Positions 43,772 to 52,029 of a stretch of DNA of 64,000 bases are shown here, one piece after another (the first letter of the stretch is position 1; each line of letters begins with the position of its first letter). Source of the DNA: an uncultured Flavobacteriaceae bacterium (GTDB taxonomy: Bacteria; Bacteroidota; Bacteroidia; Flavobacteriales; Flavobacteriaceae); contig CALHGE010000035.1 in NCBI GenBank assembly GCA_938029725.1, positions 1 to 64,000 of the forward strand, given 5' to 3'. Under the pieces are notes generated by a model, which worked only from the letters and a program-made list of their open reading frames with translations, made no database searches and was not told the DNA's origin. The position numbers were made by a program, and so were the translations under genes.

Positions 43772-44773
43772 GATTAAAGTTTTACAAGATATTTCGTTTT
43801 CACAAGGCTGTCCCTTTTCAAAGTCACTTAGGTTTTGAATGGTTATTCTTGCTATATTTTCAAGGGCTTCCGTTGTTAGGTATGCTTGATGCGGCGTAAG
43901 CAACACATTAGAAAAGGAGAGTAATTTTTTAAGCTGTTCATCTGTTATGCCAGTATCAGAATTATCCTTAAAGAAAACACCTTTTTCCTTTTCATATACA
44001 TCTGCTCCGTAAGCAGCTAATTGTTTTGTCTCTAAGGCCTGAATCAATGCTTTGTGTTCAACGATTGCCCCTCTTGAGGTATTGATTAGTAAAGTGTTTT
44101 TTTTCATCCATCCAAGCTGTTCTTTATTAATCAGTTGATGATTTTCGTAAGATAAAGGTATGTGCAGGCTGATAATATCTGACCTTCTGCAAAGGTCTTC
44201 CAAGGTGGTATAGTGTACATTACATAATTCTACCAAATTAATATTTGGTTCCAAATCATGAGCTAAAATAGTACAACCAAAACCATTCATGATTTTGACC
44301 ATGACAGCGCCAATATTTCCGGTGCCTATAATACCTACGGTCTTTCCGTGTAGATTAAACCCTATTAAATCATCTAACAAAAAATTGTACGCATGTACTT
44401 GATGGTCGGCCAAAATCAATTTTCTATTTAGGGCTAAAAGAAGTCCGGTAGCATGTTCAGCTATAGCATGAGATGAATAATCAGGCGCATTGGCAACTTT
44501 AAAACCAAGTTGATACGCTGTTTTTATAGGTACGTTATTAAACCCTGTGGCTCGTATGATAATATATTGCACGCCCGAATTCCACAACTTTTCTAAAACG
44601 TGCTTAGCTGCATCATCACCTGAGAATATAGAAATTGCCTTAAAACCACTGGCTTGAAAGGCTGTCTTAGAATCTAAGGCATCTGAGGTATATGTTATCT
44701 GATGGTGGCCATTATTTGCGCCACTCAAAAAAGGAATTTCGAATTTTTTGGCACTATAAACCAGTAACTTCAT
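43766..44773 (-). CDS. D-lactate dehydrogenase-like 2-hydroxyacid dehydrogenase
   Basis: 335 residues of the D-isomer-specific 2-hydroxyacid dehydrogenase family. NAD-binding GKTVGIIGTGNIGAVMVKI, catalytic Arg (NTSRGAIV), Glu (VYEKEKG) and His (LLTPHQAY) are intact, and FKDNSDTGITDEQLKKLLSF is typical of fermentative LdhA-type enzymes. Reduces pyruvate to D-lactate, regenerating NAD when respiration is limited (role known of the family). Overlaps the lipoprotein gene by 20 bases as the third gene of an operon whose promoter has the island dyad. Confidence 0.88.
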   Translation of the reverse strand: MKLLVYSAKKFEIPFLSGANNGHHQITYTSDALDSKTAFQASGFKAISIFSGDDAAKHVLEKLWNSGVQYIIIRATGFNNVPIKTAYQLGFKVANAPDYSSHAIAEHATGLLLALNRKLILADHQVHAYNFLLDDLIGFNLHGKTVGIIGTGNIGAVMVKIMNGFGCTILAHDLEPNINLVELCNVHYTTLEDLCRRSDIISLHIPLSYENHQLINKEQLGWMKKNTLLINTSRGAIVEHKALIQALETKQLAAYGADVYEKEKGVFFKDNSDTGITDEQLKKLLSFSNVLLTPHQAYLTTEALENIARITIQNLSDFEKGQPCENEISCKTLIL

Positions 44774-45416
44774 CTTTCTCTGTTTTATGAAAAATTAAAT
44801 TTTGTTCCTCCATAGCTAAGATTACCAATTTCACATAATCATCAACCGATTTTTTGAAGTTTTGCGGATCTGTTATATCTATGCCGGCTCTCCAGATGGT
44901 TTGGCGTTCTTTACCAACACAGATGCAGTATAGTGCAGTTTCTGCGTGAAATACGGTGAAGGTTTCATAATAATCTTCTTCATAATAAATGCCTTGATGT
45001 CTTAGGTAATCGTCTTGAAATGTCTGTAAATACCCTTCGACATTCGATAGTTTTGAACGCAGCGTTTTTATATCTTCAGAACCGATGACCTTTGTGAAAA
45101 GTATGGCATCAAAGCCTTTGTCTAGTAATTGTAACTCTACTTCTGATAATTCTTTTTCAGATTGTTTTGCTGAGGTGAATTTCACATCAAAAAGATCAAG
45201 GCTTCGTACAGCCTCTATATTTCGTTTCTCGAAAGCCGCTTTTAGCTTGTTCTCAAAATCTTCGCGTACCGTTTCATTTTCGGTCATACCAACGATGAGC
45301 ACTTTATACGCATGGAATAAAACCGTATCGGGATCTTTCCAATTATCTACCAATTGTGTGGATGAACAACTGTACAGTACCGTTGTGAGAAATATAACTG
45401 CGAATAAATTTTTCAT
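44754..45416 (-). CDS. Hypothetical lipoprotein
   Basis: 220 residues from ATG 45416, chosen because it gives a lipoprotein signal MKNLFAVIFLTTVLYSCSS; an upstream in-frame start would put 14 residues before it. The mature part has alternating strands (ILIVGM region reads YKVLIVGMTENETVREDFE, then FDAILFTKVIG) as in DUF4136-like lipoproteins, but I do not recognise it firmly. Ten bases after the small helical protein and overlapping ldhA-like gene. Confidence 0.75.
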   Translation of the reverse strand: MKNLFAVIFLTTVLYSCSSTQLVDNWKDPDTVLFHAYKVLIVGMTENETVREDFENKLKAAFEKRNIEAVRSLDLFDVKFTSAKQSEKELSEVELQLLDKGFDAILFTKVIGSEDIKTLRSKLSNVEGYLQTFQDDYLRHQGIYYEEDYYETFTVFHAETALYCICVGKERQTIWRAGIDITDPQNFKKSVDDYVKLVILAMEEQNLIFHKTEKDEVTGL

Positions 45417-45426
45417 AATATTGGTT

Positions 45427-45879
45427 TTAAGCCCTAAGCTTGTATTCAGGATTGCCAATAGCGATCTTTTTGTTTTCTTTAAGGAGCTGTGTAAGATTTG
45501 AAAAGCCCGCCTGCTTTATATTTCTAAAGACTACTTGGTATTCGTTCACTATCATAAATAGTTTTTTATGAGCCTTTCTATAGGCTTTTTCCATTTCAGG
45601 CTGGTTCACATCATCCAATAGTATTTCTAATTGGTTCATATGTTTCTGAACCTGCTTAAAAAGTAAAATCAATCTAATATGGTTTTCGCTAATAGACTTT
45701 TTGAAATCAGTCAGTAGCTTAAGTGCATTTTTGTCTAAAGGTTTTATAGCGAAAGATTGAATGAGCTGGTCTAAAAATTTTTGCTCATATTTTATAAAGG
45801 ATAGTTCTGAAAACCATTCTTTCGAATGTTCGTGCATCTCGCTTGCGTCGAACCATTCTATCTTTTTATGTGCTTTCAT
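45427..45879 (-). CDS. Small helical hypothetical protein (island paralogue 1)
   Basis: 150 residues from ATG 45879; the longer frame starts with TTG at 45909 and is less likely. All-helical by pattern: ELSFIKYEQKFLDQLIQSFA, then LKLLTDFKKSISENHIRLI and KHMNQLEILLDDV. It shares its plan with the gene at 46026-46457: a Trp about 22-24 residues from the start, then L-x-F-I-x-x-E-x-x-F-x-D-x-L and a second long helix. No known family recognised. Heads an operon with the lipoprotein and dehydrogenase genes, behind a dyad promoter. Confidence 0.75.
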   Translation of the reverse strand: MKAHKKIEWFDASEMHEHSKEWFSELSFIKYEQKFLDQLIQSFAIKPLDKNALKLLTDFKKSISENHIRLILLFKQVQKHMNQLEILLDDVNQPEMEKAYRKAHKKLFMIVNEYQVVFRNIKQAGFSNLTQLLKENKKIAIGNPEYKLRA

Positions 45880-45966
45880 ATGCTTTGTTTTCTCTAGATT
45901 AGATGTCAAAAAGATGCAGTTCTAAGATTACATTTTTATTGGTATTTAGTCTTTTTGATTCTAGTA

Positions 45967-46009
45967 TAAATGTAAGTCAGTTCAACAGGGTTTAAAATGA
46001 TAAAAATCA
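45967..46009 (-). promoter_or_regulatory. CRP/FNR-type box with -7 element for the small protein-ldhA operon
   Basis: Dyad TGATAAAAATCA at 45998-46009, 23 bases, then TACATTTA (45974-45967, minus strand), matching TAnnTTTG at all but the last base. Predicted start near 45961. Confidence 0.65.
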
Positions 46010-46025
46010 GTTTTGTACCATTTTC

Positions 46026-46457
46026 TTAAGGGTGAATTGCTGGTTTTCGCTTTTTTAAAATAGCGCTGGCATAGTTGAATATTTCTGATTTAAGGGTGCT
46101 AAAATTTGTACTAAAGTTGCGTACTTGAGCTTTGATGGTATTATGCTTCTGATAGTACTGTAGATCACAGTATGCATCAGTACAGTCCATCATGCCACTG
46201 AGCTGATTTTCGTGTTGTGCTATCGATTTTTGAAAATTCGTTTTACTATGTTTTAGTTGTTTTAAGCGATAGTTATAATCTTCTAATCGTTCAAAAAGAT
46301 TTTGGGTATTGGGCTGAAAAACATAAGAATTTAAAAGGTGGTCAATGAAGATGATCTCGTCTTCAATAAAATGAAGACTTGATTTCCACCCCTGTAACTC
46401 AAAGTGTAGTTCTTCTGTTTTTTTACCTTGCTTCTTTGTGTTGTGCGCATCTTTCAT
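46026..46457 (-). CDS. Small helical hypothetical protein (island paralogue 2)
   Basis: 143 residues from ATG 46457; an in-frame ATG at 46502 gives 15 more hydrophobic residues and cannot be excluded. Helical bundle pattern: LQGWKSSLHFIEDEIIFIDH, then LEDYNYRLKQLKHSKTNFQK and a third helix. Paralogue of the 45427 gene by the shared W...F-I-x-x-E-x-x-F-x-D motif. Has its own dyad promoter and stands between two other regulated units. Function unknown. Confidence 0.75.
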   Translation of the reverse strand: MKDAHNTKKQGKKTEELHFELQGWKSSLHFIEDEIIFIDHLLNSYVFQPNTQNLFERLEDYNYRLKQLKHSKTNFQKSIAQHENQLSGMMDCTDAYCDLQYYQKHNTIKAQVRNFSTNFSTLKSEIFNYASAILKKRKPAIHP

Positions 46458-46517
46458 AATCGAAAAGATTAGAGGTTTTAAGGCTGTAAGGCAGCTGCTC
46501 ATTTTTCTTGCTTGGGT

Positions 46518-46560
46518 CTAATATAAGTTTAGACTAATTAGAATAAAATGATATAAATCA
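46518..46560 (-). promoter_or_regulatory. CRP/FNR-type box with -7 element for the small helical protein
   Basis: Dyad TGATATAAATCA at 46549-46560 (extended ATGATATAAATCAT is a near-perfect palindrome), 23 bases, TATATTAG (46525-46518, minus strand). Predicted start near 46512, 10 bases before ATG 46502 or 55 before ATG 46457. Confidence 0.7.
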
Positions 46561-46568
46561 TATTTCAG

Positions 46569-47942
46569 CTATGGAATTGTGATTTCCAATGCTTCAGATA
46601 AACTAGGAATATGGGCATCCCAACCAAAAGCATCTTTTATTTTTACACGGAAGCTATTTAGGGAAGTTGGTTCACCATGAATTAGAAAAATACGTTCAGG
46701 AATGTTTTGTATGCCACCCATCCAAGCAATTAGCTCTACTTGGTCAGCGTGTGCTGACAGACTTTCTAGCTGGTGTATTTTTGCTTTTACGGGAATATGT
46801 TTGCCAAATATTTTGAGTTCATGTGCCCCTTCTACTAATAATCGACCTCGAGTTCCTTCCGCTTGATAGCCAACTAATAGTACATTGGTTGTGGTGACTT
46901 CTAAGAGTTGTTTCAAATAGGTCAAAACCCTTCCTCCGGTAACCATACCGCTTCCGGCAATAACAATTTTTGGTCGCGGATCATCAATCGTTTTCCAGGT
47001 ATCTGAGTAGGAACTGATGCTAGTGATATGCTTACACATAGCATCGTATTCATCCATTGGTAACTTATGCCAATTGGGAAATTTTTTAAAGACAGACAAA
47101 ACCCTATTTCCCATAGGGCTATCAACAAAAATCGGAATATTTGGAATCTGATTTTTTCGATATAATTTCCAAAGAAGGTACATCAGAGATTGCAATCGTT
47201 CAACGGCAAAAGAGGGAATGATTAGATTTCCTCTTTGATGTATAGTTTCGTTTATAAGTTTGACTAAAACAGTTTCAACATTTTCTTGAGCATGCAGTTT
47301 GTGTCCGTAGGTGCTTTCTATAAAAAGATAGTCTGCCCATTTCGGATGTTTTGGGGCTGCTAAGAGGTAATCTTTTTGTCTTCCGATATCTCCAGAAAAA
47401 ATGAATAATTTTTCAAAAATCTCAAGTTCTATAAAACAAGATCCAATAATATGGGCGTTATATACCAAACGAAACTTTATATTCTCAGAAAGTTGATTCC
47501 ATTGTTCTGGCTCCTGTGATTGAAAATAACGAAGTATTTTTTCTACATCCTTTAGGGTATAAAATGCTAGTGCAGGGCTATGCTTGGAAAAGCCCTCTGC
47601 GTTTGCTTTTTCGGCCTCTTCTTCATGTATCTTGGCGCTATCTCTTAGAATGATTTCGGTTATTGCCAATGTAGGAGCGGTTGCTATAATCTTACCTGTA
47701 AACCCTTCCTTGCCTAATCTGGGTAGATATCCGGTATGGTCTAGGTGGCCATGTGTTAGCAAAACAGCATCGATTTTTGATGCATCTATAGCGAGTGCTT
47801 GCCAATTCTTTTCTCGAAGCTCTTTGACTCCTTGAAACATACCGCAATCAATCATGATATTCAGTTCGGCGGTTTCCAGATAAAACTTTGATCCGGTGAC
47901 TGTTCCTGCAGCTCCTAAAAAATGAATTTTAACTTTTTTCAT
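46569..47942 (-). CDS. Beta-CASP metallo-beta-lactamase RNA nuclease
   Basis: 457 residues: MBL fold with LLTHGHLDHTGYLPRLG (HxHxDH), GSCFIELEIFEKLFIFSGDIG (motif 4 Asp), a beta-CASP domain (about 180-365; IPIFVDSPMGN, VIAGSGMVTGGRVL) and a C-terminal RMMBL region (LSAHADQVELI, FLIHGEP). This is the CPSF/RNase J-type nuclease group that cuts or degrades RNA in the cytoplasm; the archaeal-like long form is common in stress clusters. Last gene of an operon with a PDDEXK nuclease, a baeRF protein and a universal stress protein. Confidence 0.92.
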   Translation of the reverse strand: MKKVKIHFLGAAGTVTGSKFYLETAELNIMIDCGMFQGVKELREKNWQALAIDASKIDAVLLTHGHLDHTGYLPRLGKEGFTGKIIATAPTLAITEIILRDSAKIHEEEAEKANAEGFSKHSPALAFYTLKDVEKILRYFQSQEPEQWNQLSENIKFRLVYNAHIIGSCFIELEIFEKLFIFSGDIGRQKDYLLAAPKHPKWADYLFIESTYGHKLHAQENVETVLVKLINETIHQRGNLIIPSFAVERLQSLMYLLWKLYRKNQIPNIPIFVDSPMGNRVLSVFKKFPNWHKLPMDEYDAMCKHITSISSYSDTWKTIDDPRPKIVIAGSGMVTGGRVLTYLKQLLEVTTTNVLLVGYQAEGTRGRLLVEGAHELKIFGKHIPVKAKIHQLESLSAHADQVELIAWMGGIQNIPERIFLIHGEPTSLNSFRVKIKDAFGWDAHIPSLSEALEITIP

Positions 47943-47945
47943 GGC

Positions 47946-48782
47946 TTAAAGATTACATAATTGGCTTAGCTCTTGAAGTATCTTATGCTTGCGTTTTTCG
48001 GAAATATGCAAATGATCAAGAAAAAACTTGTCATCTAATAATTGCCTGCAGAGTACTACATTTCTACTTAGTAAAAAGTGCTTTTCTTTATTGCTCAATA
48101 AGGTTGAAACGGTGATAGGGTAGAGCCCCAACCTATCAATTCGTTCTTTTAGTCCATTATTTTCAGGATAATCCCAACTCAATAGATACAAACCAATACA
48201 TGTACCATATTGAATAGCATCTTTTGTGAATCGCGTATTGGTAACCAGCCATCCGCTTTCTAGTGGTCTCTTTTCATTTTTTTCCTCCCAATGCGCTTTC
48301 ACATCTCTATAACGCGAATAGATATACAAGGGAATTTTCACATTACAATTGCGCCCTTCCTCACCGTGAAATTTGCATTCTATAATATGTATACTACCTT
48401 TTTTTTCGGCAAATATATCTATTTCATGAGCTACACAAATACCTTGCATGTGTTTACCCACTTCAGTAGTATAGCCTGAAAAATCAAGAATTGACGCTAT
48501 AAATCTTTCAAATGGAAAACCTGTAGGCCCCAATTCGTAGATGGCTCTTTTTAATTTGTACTTGGAGGCAAAGACCGATTTTTTTTTCTTTAAAAGCGTA
48601 AAGGCACGGTTGTAGATTTCTTTGGTAGAGATACCTTGATACAATTCGTCACGAACGGCAGCTACAATTTGATCGATTAAAATAGTGTTTGCACCACTAT
48701 GTTTTAGTGAACCTCGAAGTTTTTCTATGGAAAAGTTCACCTTTTCTCCTGATGATTTTACAATTTGTTGATTTTTAGTCAT
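47946..48782 (-). CDS. ATP-cone / PDDEXK (Mrr-like) endonuclease
   Basis: 278 residues from ATG 48782; the longer frame uses TTG 48794. ATP-cone domain (1-90; QIVKSSGEKVNFSIEKLRGSL), which binds ATP or dATP as in ribonucleotide reductase, then a restriction-like nuclease (about 90-180) with FPFERFIASILDFSGY, EIDIFAEKKG and the catalytic IIECKFHGE (E-x-K), and a C-terminal tail of about 100 residues with two helical repeats. Probably cuts DNA or RNA under control of the nucleotide level (inference). Three bases before the MBL gene. Confidence 0.85.
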   Translation of the reverse strand: MTKNQQIVKSSGEKVNFSIEKLRGSLKHSGANTILIDQIVAAVRDELYQGISTKEIYNRAFTLLKKKKSVFASKYKLKRAIYELGPTGFPFERFIASILDFSGYTTEVGKHMQGICVAHEIDIFAEKKGSIHIIECKFHGEEGRNCNVKIPLYIYSRYRDVKAHWEEKNEKRPLESGWLVTNTRFTKDAIQYGTCIGLYLLSWDYPENNGLKERIDRLGLYPITVSTLLSNKEKHFLLSRNVVLCRQLLDDKFFLDHLHISEKRKHKILQELSQLCNL

Positions 48783-48816
48783 AACGATTGTCAATATTGG
48801 CTTTTTGCCAAATAAG

Positions 48817-49224
48817 TTAATCGATTTTATAAAATTCTCGCACCAATGCCTTAACCTGATTATCAGTCATGCTATCTGCTTTAACCATGGTTTTAATTTT
48901 AGATGCTAGTTGCGGGTACGATCGTTCGAGTTCTTTTCTAAGTTTTTCGTTTGCCTGGGCTGGGCCAAAAATCACCAACATATCAGCATCCATTACTTTT
49001 TCGGCAATAGCGTGAAAGTATTTTTTAAGCTGGTGGTTTTCTCGCTCCAAGTAACTGCTATCTTGAACTACATCTTGCGGGCCTCCTTTTTGTTTTGTAC
49101 CCGAACCTCCTTTAGGATGAAAAAAGTCTAGCTCAGAAAATATCGTTTCGAATTTCTCAGTATCATTTTTTAAGCTAACGAGGTGAGCTTTTTCCTTATC
49201 AAGCCATATTCCTAATTTTTTCAT
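48817..49224 (-). CDS. baeRF-type eRF1-like protein (bacterial release-factor relative)
   Basis: 135 residues. MKKLGIWLDKEKAHLVSLKN at the start and the strand-helix pattern KVMDADMLVIFGPAQANEKLRKEL fit the eRF1 domain 2-like proteins of bacteria (baeRF), often labelled host-attachment or translational machinery proteins. Between them is GSGTKQKGGPQ, a glycine-rich loop at the place where eRF1 carries its GGQ motif. Family members are proposed to act at the ribosome in rescue or hibernation. Its neighbours, two nucleases and a universal stress protein, support a translation shutdown role (inference). Confidence 0.8.
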   Translation of the reverse strand: MKKLGIWLDKEKAHLVSLKNDTEKFETIFSELDFFHPKGGSGTKQKGGPQDVVQDSSYLERENHQLKKYFHAIAEKVMDADMLVIFGPAQANEKLRKELERSYPQLASKIKTMVKADSMTDNQVKALVREFYKID

Positions 49225-49292
49225 AAGGTATTATTTAATTGGATGCTTGCCCTTTGTCTTCGCTTTGAATACACACTGGCGAGAATCTGTTT

Positions 49293-50147
49293 CTAGTTTT
49301 TAGAGTTGTCTTTTAGTACTAAAATTGGAATACTACTGTCATATCCAATTTCTTTTATCAAAGGCTTGGATAGTATGCTGCTAAAAAAACGATGTTTTCG
49401 ATTTAGAAAAGCTATCATATCGCTTTTGCGACTTTCTATAAAGGCCTCAATTCCTTGACTGACACTAATTTTTGTGAGCGTTTGAAAACTATGATCGATA
49501 CCTTCCATCATATCAGCGATTAAAGCTTTGTTGTTTTCTTGCCCTGTATCTAGTTTGGCTTCTTTTTCTATATGAAGCACACGAATACTTGAATGATACA
49601 TTTTGGCTATTTCGAACATATATTGGAGTTCCTTTCTTCTAAAAGGAGTCTTGTAATCGGTTGGAAACACTATTTCTTTAGGTGGTGAAAAACTAAAATT
49701 AGCAGGTACAGCAACTACCGGGCATGTAGTGATTTTTTCCATAATACCCACTGTATTGGTTCCTAGAATGGTGTTTGAAGAATTGGTAATGCCTTTGGTG
49801 CCCATGACAATAATATCGATATCCTTGGCCTTTAAAACTTCTTCCACAGCAATCAAGAGGGAGTTTAAAGTACAAACCGTATGAAAGGTATGCTTGTCAT
49901 TTTTAGGATGTAGGCGCAAGACTTCCATCAAACGCTCCATTCCCTTGTGAGACTTCAATTTGGCTGCTTCATAATACCGTTCTCCAGGTTCGACAACTAG
50001 TAAACTATCTACAGAATAGCCAGAAGCATGAAAGGCGTTTAAAAAATAAAAGTCACACGTTAGGTTTTTATAGAGATCCAGAGCATATCTAATGGCATTA
50101 AGTGCATTTTTTGAATAGTCAGTAGGTATTAATACTCTTTTATCCAT
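49293..50147 (-). CDS. Tandem universal stress protein (UspA family)
   Basis: 284 residues, two Usp domains. The first (1-150) has LIPTDYSKNALNAIRYAL and the ATP-binding G-x2-G-x9-G motif as MGTKGITNSSNTILGTNT. The second (about 155-284) begins with EIVFPTDYKTPF but lacks the G-motif and ends with HRFFSSILSKPLIKEIGY and IPILVL. Cytoplasmic; Usp proteins respond to starvation and respiratory stress. First gene of the operon that continues with baeRF, ATP-cone nuclease and MBL nuclease; dyad promoter in front. Confidence 0.92.
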   Translation of the reverse strand: MDKRVLIPTDYSKNALNAIRYALDLYKNLTCDFYFLNAFHASGYSVDSLLVVEPGERYYEAAKLKSHKGMERLMEVLRLHPKNDKHTFHTVCTLNSLLIAVEEVLKAKDIDIIVMGTKGITNSSNTILGTNTVGIMEKITTCPVVAVPANFSFSPPKEIVFPTDYKTPFRRKELQYMFEIAKMYHSSIRVLHIEKEAKLDTGQENNKALIADMMEGIDHSFQTLTKISVSQGIEAFIESRKSDMIAFLNRKHRFFSSILSKPLIKEIGYDSSIPILVLKDNSKN

Positions 50148-50171
50148 GGCTAAATTATTTCGATTATTGGA

Positions 50172-50214
50172 TAAAAGTAGGACAGGAAATTATCTTATAA
50201 AATGATAATTATCA
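50172..50214 (-). promoter_or_regulatory. CRP/FNR-type box with -7 element for the usp-baeRF-nuclease operon
   Basis: TGATAATTATCA at 50203-50214, inside the 16-base perfect palindrome AATGATAATTATCATT that overlaps the stop codon of the preceding usp gene. 23 bases later TACTTTTA (50179-50172, minus) matches TAnnTTTG but for the last base. Predicted start near 50166, 19 bases before the ATG. Confidence 0.7.
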
Positions 50215-51066
50215 TTCTTGAGAGGGGAGTACCAATAGCGGTATTTCTGTATATATGCTGAGGTCAAGTACTACAGGTTCACGAAATAATTTATCCAAGA
50301 AATAATGGGGGTAATAACACATAGCCAATACATCTAGCTTCTCTGATTTGGCAAATTTGCCAAGCGTTTTTGCTTTTGATTTTTCAAATGGAATAGTATG
50401 AAAATGAACAGCAATAGCTTTAAAATAGCGGCTTAATTCTGCTTTGTTTTTTTCTTGTGATGCGACAACTGTATCCGTGTCACAAATATGAATGATATGT
50501 AACGAAGCTGCGTGATAAGATGCCAAAGATTTTAAGATGGACAAAGAAACTTGTTCATGGGAATGCTTAAAGCTGGTGATATACCCTAGATGGAAAATAG
50601 GACGATAGTCTAGTTGCTTAGGAATACACAATATCGGACAATGAAGTTTTCTTTTAACCATTTGAATCGTGTTGCCACCCACGAAGATATCTGCGGCTCC
50701 GGTTTCTCCTTTTGTACCCATTACAACAAGGTCTATTTTGTGATGAGCCATGTAGTCTTTAACTGCTTTATCAAAAGAATCGTTTTTAGAAACCGTTGCA
50801 AATTGATGAAATGAATTCTTCTCGGTATCTGCTATAATTTTGTGGTAGGTTTCAAGCAGGCATTCGTTCGTTCTATCATTTAAAAAATTTTCTAAGTTTT
50901 TAGTTGTTCCGCTAGTTCTAAAATCTTCTTTAAAATGTGATTGGTGGTCATAGGCATGCAAAATATGAAAGACACATTTTTGATGCTTATACAATTGGGT
51001 GGCGTAATGCAAGGCATTATATGCATCGTTTGAAAAATCAGTTGGAACAAGTATATTGAGTGTCAT
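50212..51066 (-). CDS. Tandem universal stress protein (UspA family)
   Basis: 284 residues, same two-domain plan as the other Usp genes. ATP motif in domain 1: MGTKGETGAADIFVGGNT. N terminus LVPTDFSNDAYNALHYATQL. Domain 2 lacks the motif and ends YPHYFLDKLFREPVVLDL, then IPLLVLP. Starts five bases after the 51072 gene stop, so it is the second gene of that unit. Confidence 0.92.
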   Translation of the reverse strand: MTLNILVPTDFSNDAYNALHYATQLYKHQKCVFHILHAYDHQSHFKEDFRTSGTTKNLENFLNDRTNECLLETYHKIIADTEKNSFHQFATVSKNDSFDKAVKDYMAHHKIDLVVMGTKGETGAADIFVGGNTIQMVKRKLHCPILCIPKQLDYRPIFHLGYITSFKHSHEQVSLSILKSLASYHAASLHIIHICDTDTVVASQEKNKAELSRYFKAIAVHFHTIPFEKSKAKTLGKFAKSEKLDVLAMCYYPHYFLDKLFREPVVLDLSIYTEIPLLVLPSQE

Positions 51067-51071
51067 ATGAA

Positions 51072-51914
51072 CTATTTAGCATGCGGAATAACCATAAACG
51101 GAATCCTAATATGAAAGCCTATTTTTTTAATGACCGGTTCAATGAAAAGGCGCTCAAAAAAGTTGTGCTTGTTCTGCACCATAACCAAAAAGTTCATCTT
51201 ATATTTTAGCTGAAAATTATCAATGGCTTGTATGACTTCTTGATTGGGCGTGGTATGAAAAAGATGAGCAACATCTTCTAAATAGTAATCTAAGTTTTCC
51301 TTGTTTTCCTGCTGTTGTTTAGAAAGGTCGTAGCCATATGATACATGCAGCACCTCAATACTAGAAAGGTGTTGTTTGGCAATTTTTAAAAGTATATCGA
51401 GTGATTTAGATTTAAAATCTACTTCATAATCTGTTGGAAAGAGAATTTCTTTAGGCACCTCGTACACAAAATTTGGCGGTATGGCGATGACTGGGCATTT
51501 TGCTTTTTTGATGATATGAACGGTATGCGTGCCAAATAAAACTTCTTGTGCACCAGTGGCCCCTTTGGTGCCCATTACAATAAGATCTATTTTTTTATCT
51601 TCCACCATTTCGTTTACCTGATTGGGTAAGGTATTCAGGTAAGCATTTGAATCAAAAGTATGCTTTTTGTTGCTGTATTGGTCTTCTAAGCGTTTTTGTA
51701 ATTTCTCAAGGTCGGTGATCGCAGTTTCTCGAATCACATCACCTAAACCAATTAGGCCAGGGCTACCCACCAAATATTCTGCTTGATATACTGGGGGCAT
51801 ATAGGTGTGTAATAACGAAAATTGACAAGCAATATCTTTAAATAATAACAAAGCATATCGGATAGCTTCAAATGAATTATCTGAAAAGTCTGTTGGTATG
51901 AGTATTCTTAGCAT
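51072..51914 (-). CDS. Tandem universal stress protein (UspA family)
   Basis: 280 residues. Domain 1: RILIPTDFSDNSFEAIRYAL with MGTKGATGAQEVLFGTHT; domain 2 begins ILFPTDYEVDFKSKSLDILL and ends KHNFFERLFIEPVIKKIGFH, IPFMVIP, without the G-motif. First gene of a two-gene usp unit, divergent from the thioredoxin gene over a shared dyad. Confidence 0.92.
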   Translation of the reverse strand: MLRILIPTDFSDNSFEAIRYALLLFKDIACQFSLLHTYMPPVYQAEYLVGSPGLIGLGDVIRETAITDLEKLQKRLEDQYSNKKHTFDSNAYLNTLPNQVNEMVEDKKIDLIVMGTKGATGAQEVLFGTHTVHIIKKAKCPVIAIPPNFVYEVPKEILFPTDYEVDFKSKSLDILLKIAKQHLSSIEVLHVSYGYDLSKQQQENKENLDYYLEDVAHLFHTTPNQEVIQAIDNFQLKYKMNFLVMVQNKHNFFERLFIEPVIKKIGFHIRIPFMVIPHAK

Positions 51915-51937
51915 AAATGTTAGGTTTTAAGTTTTTA

Positions 51938-52010
51938 TAAAACTAGTGTTAAGCAACACATCAAACCATGATATTTGTCAGTTTTGGAATGTCAGTATTT
52001 TGTAATTTGC
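51938..52010. promoter_or_regulatory. Divergent promoter with one central CRP/FNR-type box (usp and thioredoxin)
   Basis: Dyad TGATATTTGTCA at 51969-51980. On the minus side, 23 bases on, TAGTTTTA (51945-51938) serves the usp gene. On the plus side TAATTTGC (52003-52010) begins 22 bases on and serves the thioredoxin gene. One site could control both directions. Confidence 0.65.
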
Positions 52011-52029
52011 AACTCTAAATAGAAGTACG

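Noticed and set aside
50201..50216. Palindrome AATGATAATTATCATT as a Fur box
   Set aside because: Fur sites are longer (19-base 7-1-7 form) and the neighbouring genes have no iron role; the N4 dyad fits with the other seven sites.
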